Shown here piece after piece: positions 57,337 through 64,000 of a DNA stretch of 64,000 nt (within the stretch, counting starts at the first letter, position 1; each line of letters begins with the position of its first letter). The translations under genes were made by a program, and so were the position numbers. This DNA is from Virgisporangium ochraceum. GTDB taxonomy: Bacteria > Actinomycetota > Actinomycetes > Mycobacteriales > Micromonosporaceae. The stretch is taken from NCBI RefSeq assembly GCF_016863655.1, contig NZ_BOPH01000086.1, positions 43,831 to 107,830 of the forward strand, in the 5' to 3' direction. A model generated the notes under the pieces. The model had not been told where the DNA came from. It did no database searches and saw nothing but the letters and a program-made list of their open reading frames with translations.

Positions 57337-57409
57337 TGCCTACCCCGGGAGTCGAACCCGGATCCTCCGGAGCTTCACACCGGCGCTCGTCCACGGGAGC
57401 TTGGCAGGC
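57337..57409 (-). tRNA. tRNA with GAA anticodon (Phe-like), atypical
   Basis: 73 bases. Acceptor GCCTGCC/GGTAGGC, D arm GCTC-CCGTGGAC-GAGC, T arm CCGGG-TTCGACT-CCCGG. The anticodon arm CCGGT-GTGAAGC-TCCGG has T33 and GAA, but its closing pair is T-T and position 37 is G. It is separated from the previous gene by only five bases. Confidence 0.6.
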
Positions 57410-57764
57410 TGGATCTGTTTGTCCACAACGAAAACCGCCCGGTCCCGTGGTCCTTTCGACCGATCGACGTGTGGTGTGTTCACGTTCCACGGTAGGCAAC
57501 CGACCACCCCCGGACAACCCGATTACGTGCCACCGGATCCAGCGTGTATGAGGCCGCGGTCATTGCGACCCGTGGTTACCGGCTGTTAGGGTCTCCGGCA
57601 ATCATTCGCGCCGAGGACGGCGCGCTGCAGGGCGAGAGGCGCTGCGACGGAACGATTTCCGCCACGCTCGCCCCTGCATGGCTTCATCAAGGGCGCCTCC
57701 CCCGAACCTGGAGGGGGCCGGCTCCGGCACGCCCCCTTCGACCTCGCGAAGGGAGAGATCACAC
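57410..57764. other. Gap between the tRNA array and adenosine deaminase
   Basis: No gene seen. It contains one TTGTCCACA (57419-57427), identical to a DnaA box but solitary. A near-perfect inverted repeat, TGCAGGGCGAG (57626-57636) with CTCGCCCCTGCA (57667-57678, one bulged C), could fold in the adenosine deaminase leader. TTAGGGT near 57586 is a possible -10 element for that gene. Confidence 0.5.
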
Positions 57765-58778
57765 GTGATCGAGAGCTTCATCCGCGACCTGCCCAAGGTC
57801 GAACTGCACGTGCACCACATCGGCGCGGCGAGCCCCGCCACCGTCGCGCGGCTGGCCGCGCGGCACGCCGGAAGCACCACCGTTCCGGCCGACGTCGAGC
57901 AGCTCGCCGCGTACTTCACGTTCCGCGACTTCGCGCACTTCATCGAGGTGTACCTGTCGGTCGTCGACCTCGTGCGCGACCCCGAGGACGTGGTGACGCT
58001 CACCTACGACATCGCGTCGGACCTTGCCGCGCAACAGGTCCGGTACGCCGAGGTGACCCTCACCCCGTACTCGTCGATCGTGCGCGGGATGGCCGCCGAG
58101 GCCTACTGCGAGGCGGTCGAGGAGGCGCGGGCGCGGGCCGCCCGCGACCACGGCATCGAACTGCGGTGGTGCTTCGACATACCCGGCGAGGCCGGGGTGC
58201 CGTCGGCCGACGTGACGCTCGACGTGGCGCTGCGGCTGCGCCCCGACGGGCTGGTGAGCTTCGGGCTCGGCGGTCCCGAGATCGGCGTGCCGCGGGCGCA
58301 GTTCGCCGACCACTTCGCGAAGGCGCGGGCGGCGGGGCTGCGCAGCGTGCCGCACGCCGGCGAGTCCACCGGTCCGCAGACGGTGTGGGACGCGCTGGAG
58401 CACCTGGGCGCCGAGCGCATCGGCCACGGGATCGCCTCCGCGCGGGACGGGCGGCTCATGGAACACCTGCGGGACAACGACATCCCGCTGGAGGTCTGCC
58501 CGACGTCGAACGTGTGCACCCGGTCGGTGCCGTCGCTGGAGCAGCACCCGTTGCCGACGCTGGTCGGTGCCGGCGTGCCGGTGGTCATCAACTCGGACGA
58601 CCCGCCGATGTTCTCCACGACGCTCACCAACGAGTACGTGGTCGCCGCCGGGCTGCTCGGGCTCGACACCGCGGGGGTCGCGGAGCTGGCGCGGCAGGGC
58701 GTGCGCTACTCGTTCCTCGACGACGCCGGCAAGGCCGGGATCCTGGCCGAGATCGACGCGTACGCCGCCAGGGCGTAG
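57765..58778 (+). CDS. add: Adenosine deaminase
   Basis: 337 residues from GTG at 57765, GGGAGAG upstream. Purine deaminase signatures: zinc HxH at 15/17 (LPKVELHVHHIGA), third zinc His197 with catalytic GE in PHAGE, IGHG in ERIGHGIAS, PLEVCPTSNV and the zinc Asp in INSDDPPMF. The family converts adenosine (or deoxyadenosine) to inosine in purine salvage; some actinobacterial paralogues act on other purines. The N-terminal LHVHHIGA replaces the usual LHxHLDG, so specificity may differ. Confidence 0.9.
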   Translation: MIESFIRDLPKVELHVHHIGAASPATVARLAARHAGSTTVPADVEQLAAYFTFRDFAHFIEVYLSVVDLVRDPEDVVTLTYDIASDLAAQQVRYAEVTLTPYSSIVRGMAAEAYCEAVEEARARAARDHGIELRWCFDIPGEAGVPSADVTLDVALRLRPDGLVSFGLGGPEIGVPRAQFADHFAKARAAGLRSVPHAGESTGPQTVWDALEHLGAERIGHGIASARDGRLMEHLRDNDIPLEVCPTSNVCTRSVPSLEQHPLPTLVGAGVPVVINSDDPPMFSTTLTNEYVVAAGLLGLDTAGVAELARQGVRYSFLDDAGKAGILAEIDAYAARA

Positions 58779-58812
58779 AGCCGGTTCGCGGGGAACTCAA
58801 GGAACGGGGGAC

Positions 58813-59451
58813 TCAGGGAACCAGGTGGATGCGCACGCGGCGGGCGGCCACCGCCGCGTCGCGCAGGACCTCCAGGCGGGGCTCCGGGGTATCGAGCAGG
58901 TGCGGATGGCGCAGCGCCACCAGCGGCTCCAGCCGCCGGTCGACGAGCACCGCGTCGACCATCGACCGGTCGCCGCCGCACACCAGGGCGGCGAGGTCCG
59001 GCAGGGCCGGCAGCAGCACGCGGGCCACCAGGTCGGCGGCCTTCTGCGCCGCGGCGGAGGCCTGGTTGTCGCGCCGCCGGGCGTAGCGCTGCTGCGACCA
59101 GCCACCCGCCGCGGTGCGGCCCTGCACGTAGAACCGCTCCACTTTGGACGTGCTCACGTGGGTCCCGTCGACGACACCCACGGCGAGCGCGCCCTTGCGC
59201 GCGAGCAGTAGCCCGACGCGCGGTGGCCTCGACACGCCGGCGAGCAGCGAGTCGACGTCGGCGACCGCGTCGAGGCCCGGCGGCGGATGGAGGGTGGCGG
59301 TGTCGCCGTTGCTCGCGCCGGTGAGCGTGAGGCCGTTCTCGGTGGCGCCGTCGTGACGGCCGTAGAAGCCGTCGAGCCAGCCCTTGAGGCGCTCGGGCGA
59401 GATCTCCACCCAGCGCCCGCCCCCGGCGGCCGGCCGGGCGTTCACCACCAT
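58813..59451 (-). CDS. acVLRF1-family peptidyl-tRNA hydrolase
   Basis: 212 residues from ATG at 59451. It matches the actinobacterial Vms1/ANKZF1-like release factor family: LKGWLDGFYGRHD, LTGASNGDTATLHPPPG, VGVVDGTHVSTSKVERFYVQ and the catalytic block GRTAAGGWSQQRYARRRDNQ with the conserved Gln. These proteins are thought to free nascent chains from tRNA on stalled ribosomes. It converges on adenosine deaminase and diverges from the carboxylase. Confidence 0.88.
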   Translation of the reverse strand: MVVNARPAAGGGRWVEISPERLKGWLDGFYGRHDGATENGLTLTGASNGDTATLHPPPGLDAVADVDSLLAGVSRPPRVGLLLARKGALAVGVVDGTHVSTSKVERFYVQGRTAAGGWSQQRYARRRDNQASAAAQKAADLVARVLLPALPDLAALVCGGDRSMVDAVLVDRRLEPLVALRHPHLLDTPEPRLEVLRDAAVAARRVRIHLVP

Positions 59452-59553
59452 TGACGCAGTGTAGTCGGCCTGGCCGCAGGGTGCCGCCGTGCCGGATGCT
59501 CGCGAGTTCACGCCGCCGAGGTCAGGGGCGTTCAGGGGTTCCGATAAGGGGAC

Positions 59554-59570
59554 TTGTGGGACTCCCACAA
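59554..59570. promoter_or_regulatory. Palindromic operator in the acVLRF1/carboxylase gap
   Basis: TTGTGGG-ACT-CCCACAA is a perfect palindrome (7-bp arms), 105 bases before the carboxylase start and 103 before the acVLRF1 start. It is a likely binding site for a regulator of the carboxylase. The regulator is not identified here. Confidence 0.6.
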
Positions 59571-59674
59571 AGCTCAGCCGGCATTATCGTCATGGTGCAA
59601 GCCGGCGCTCGTCACCCGGATGGGCGACGATCGAGTGCGTTCCAGGTGTCGATCGGCGGGAAGGGCTCATCCGG

Positions 59675-64000
<4,326 letters not shown>

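Noticed and set aside
57419..57427. DnaA box (TTGTCCACA) as part of a replication origin
   Set aside because: Solitary copy, no dnaA/dnaN/gyr genes and no AT-rich unwinding element nearby.

Overview
The window is very GC-rich DNA (by eye well above 70 % G+C), with tightly packed genes, frequent GTG starts and many 4-bp stop/start overlaps. It carries actinobacterial families: a DUF574 methyltransferase, an F420-type LLM oxidoreductase, an acVLRF1 release factor and an ECF42-type sigma factor. A filamentous actinomycete is likely, perhaps of the Micromonosporaceae. The genus cannot be fixed from sequence alone. I see no insertion sequence, prophage, CRISPR array, rRNA or large biosynthetic cluster.

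Left part (1-30 kb). A giant secreted fibronectin-III repeat protein runs off the left edge on the minus strand, preceded by a TerC-family membrane protein with a hairpin over its ribosome site. A 1.36-kb gene-free stretch full of palindromes follows. Then come a GH32 fructosidase with a PucR-type regulator, an uncharacterised membrane protein, a HEAT-like protein with an MFS exporter, a secreted PL1 pectate lyase behind a LacI-type operator, two small membrane proteins, a secreted unknown and two methyltransferases. Next are a secreted S33 peptidase, a lipoprotein with the full copper ligand set of PHM/DBM monooxygenases, a two-component system, a histidine phosphatase, an MFS/LysR divergent pair, and a regulator with DUF1761 and DUF1905 proteins.

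Middle (30-42 kb). A GntR regulator is divergent from an eight-gene operon: FAD, 2Fe-2S and two half-length molybdopterin subunits, an EthD protein, CoxD-like MoxR ATPase, CoxE-like VWA protein and an amidohydrolase. This looks like a complete molybdenum hydroxylase pathway for an unknown substrate, with the large subunit split in two. ArsR/SRPBCC and MarR/YceI pairs follow, the latter with three visible MarR-type operators, then a VWA protein with a solute-binding-like front half.

Right part (42-64 kb). It holds an Hsp70-like membrane protein with a TetR regulator, two adjacent paralogues of no known family, an LLM oxidoreductase behind a KstR-type operator, a PL3 pectate lyase, a two-subunit isoquinoline-oxidoreductase-type molybdenum enzyme, an ECF42/DGPF pair, a decayed MFS gene, and a three-gene unknown-MoxR-VWA module. 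A tight array of four tRNA genes with unusual anticodon arms follows, then adenosine deaminase, an acVLRF1 peptidyl-tRNA hydrolase and, divergent from it, a fused acyl-CoA carboxylase that runs off the right edge.

Two real genes touch the window edges (1-5834 minus and 59675-64000 plus); both were identified by reading the frames directly.
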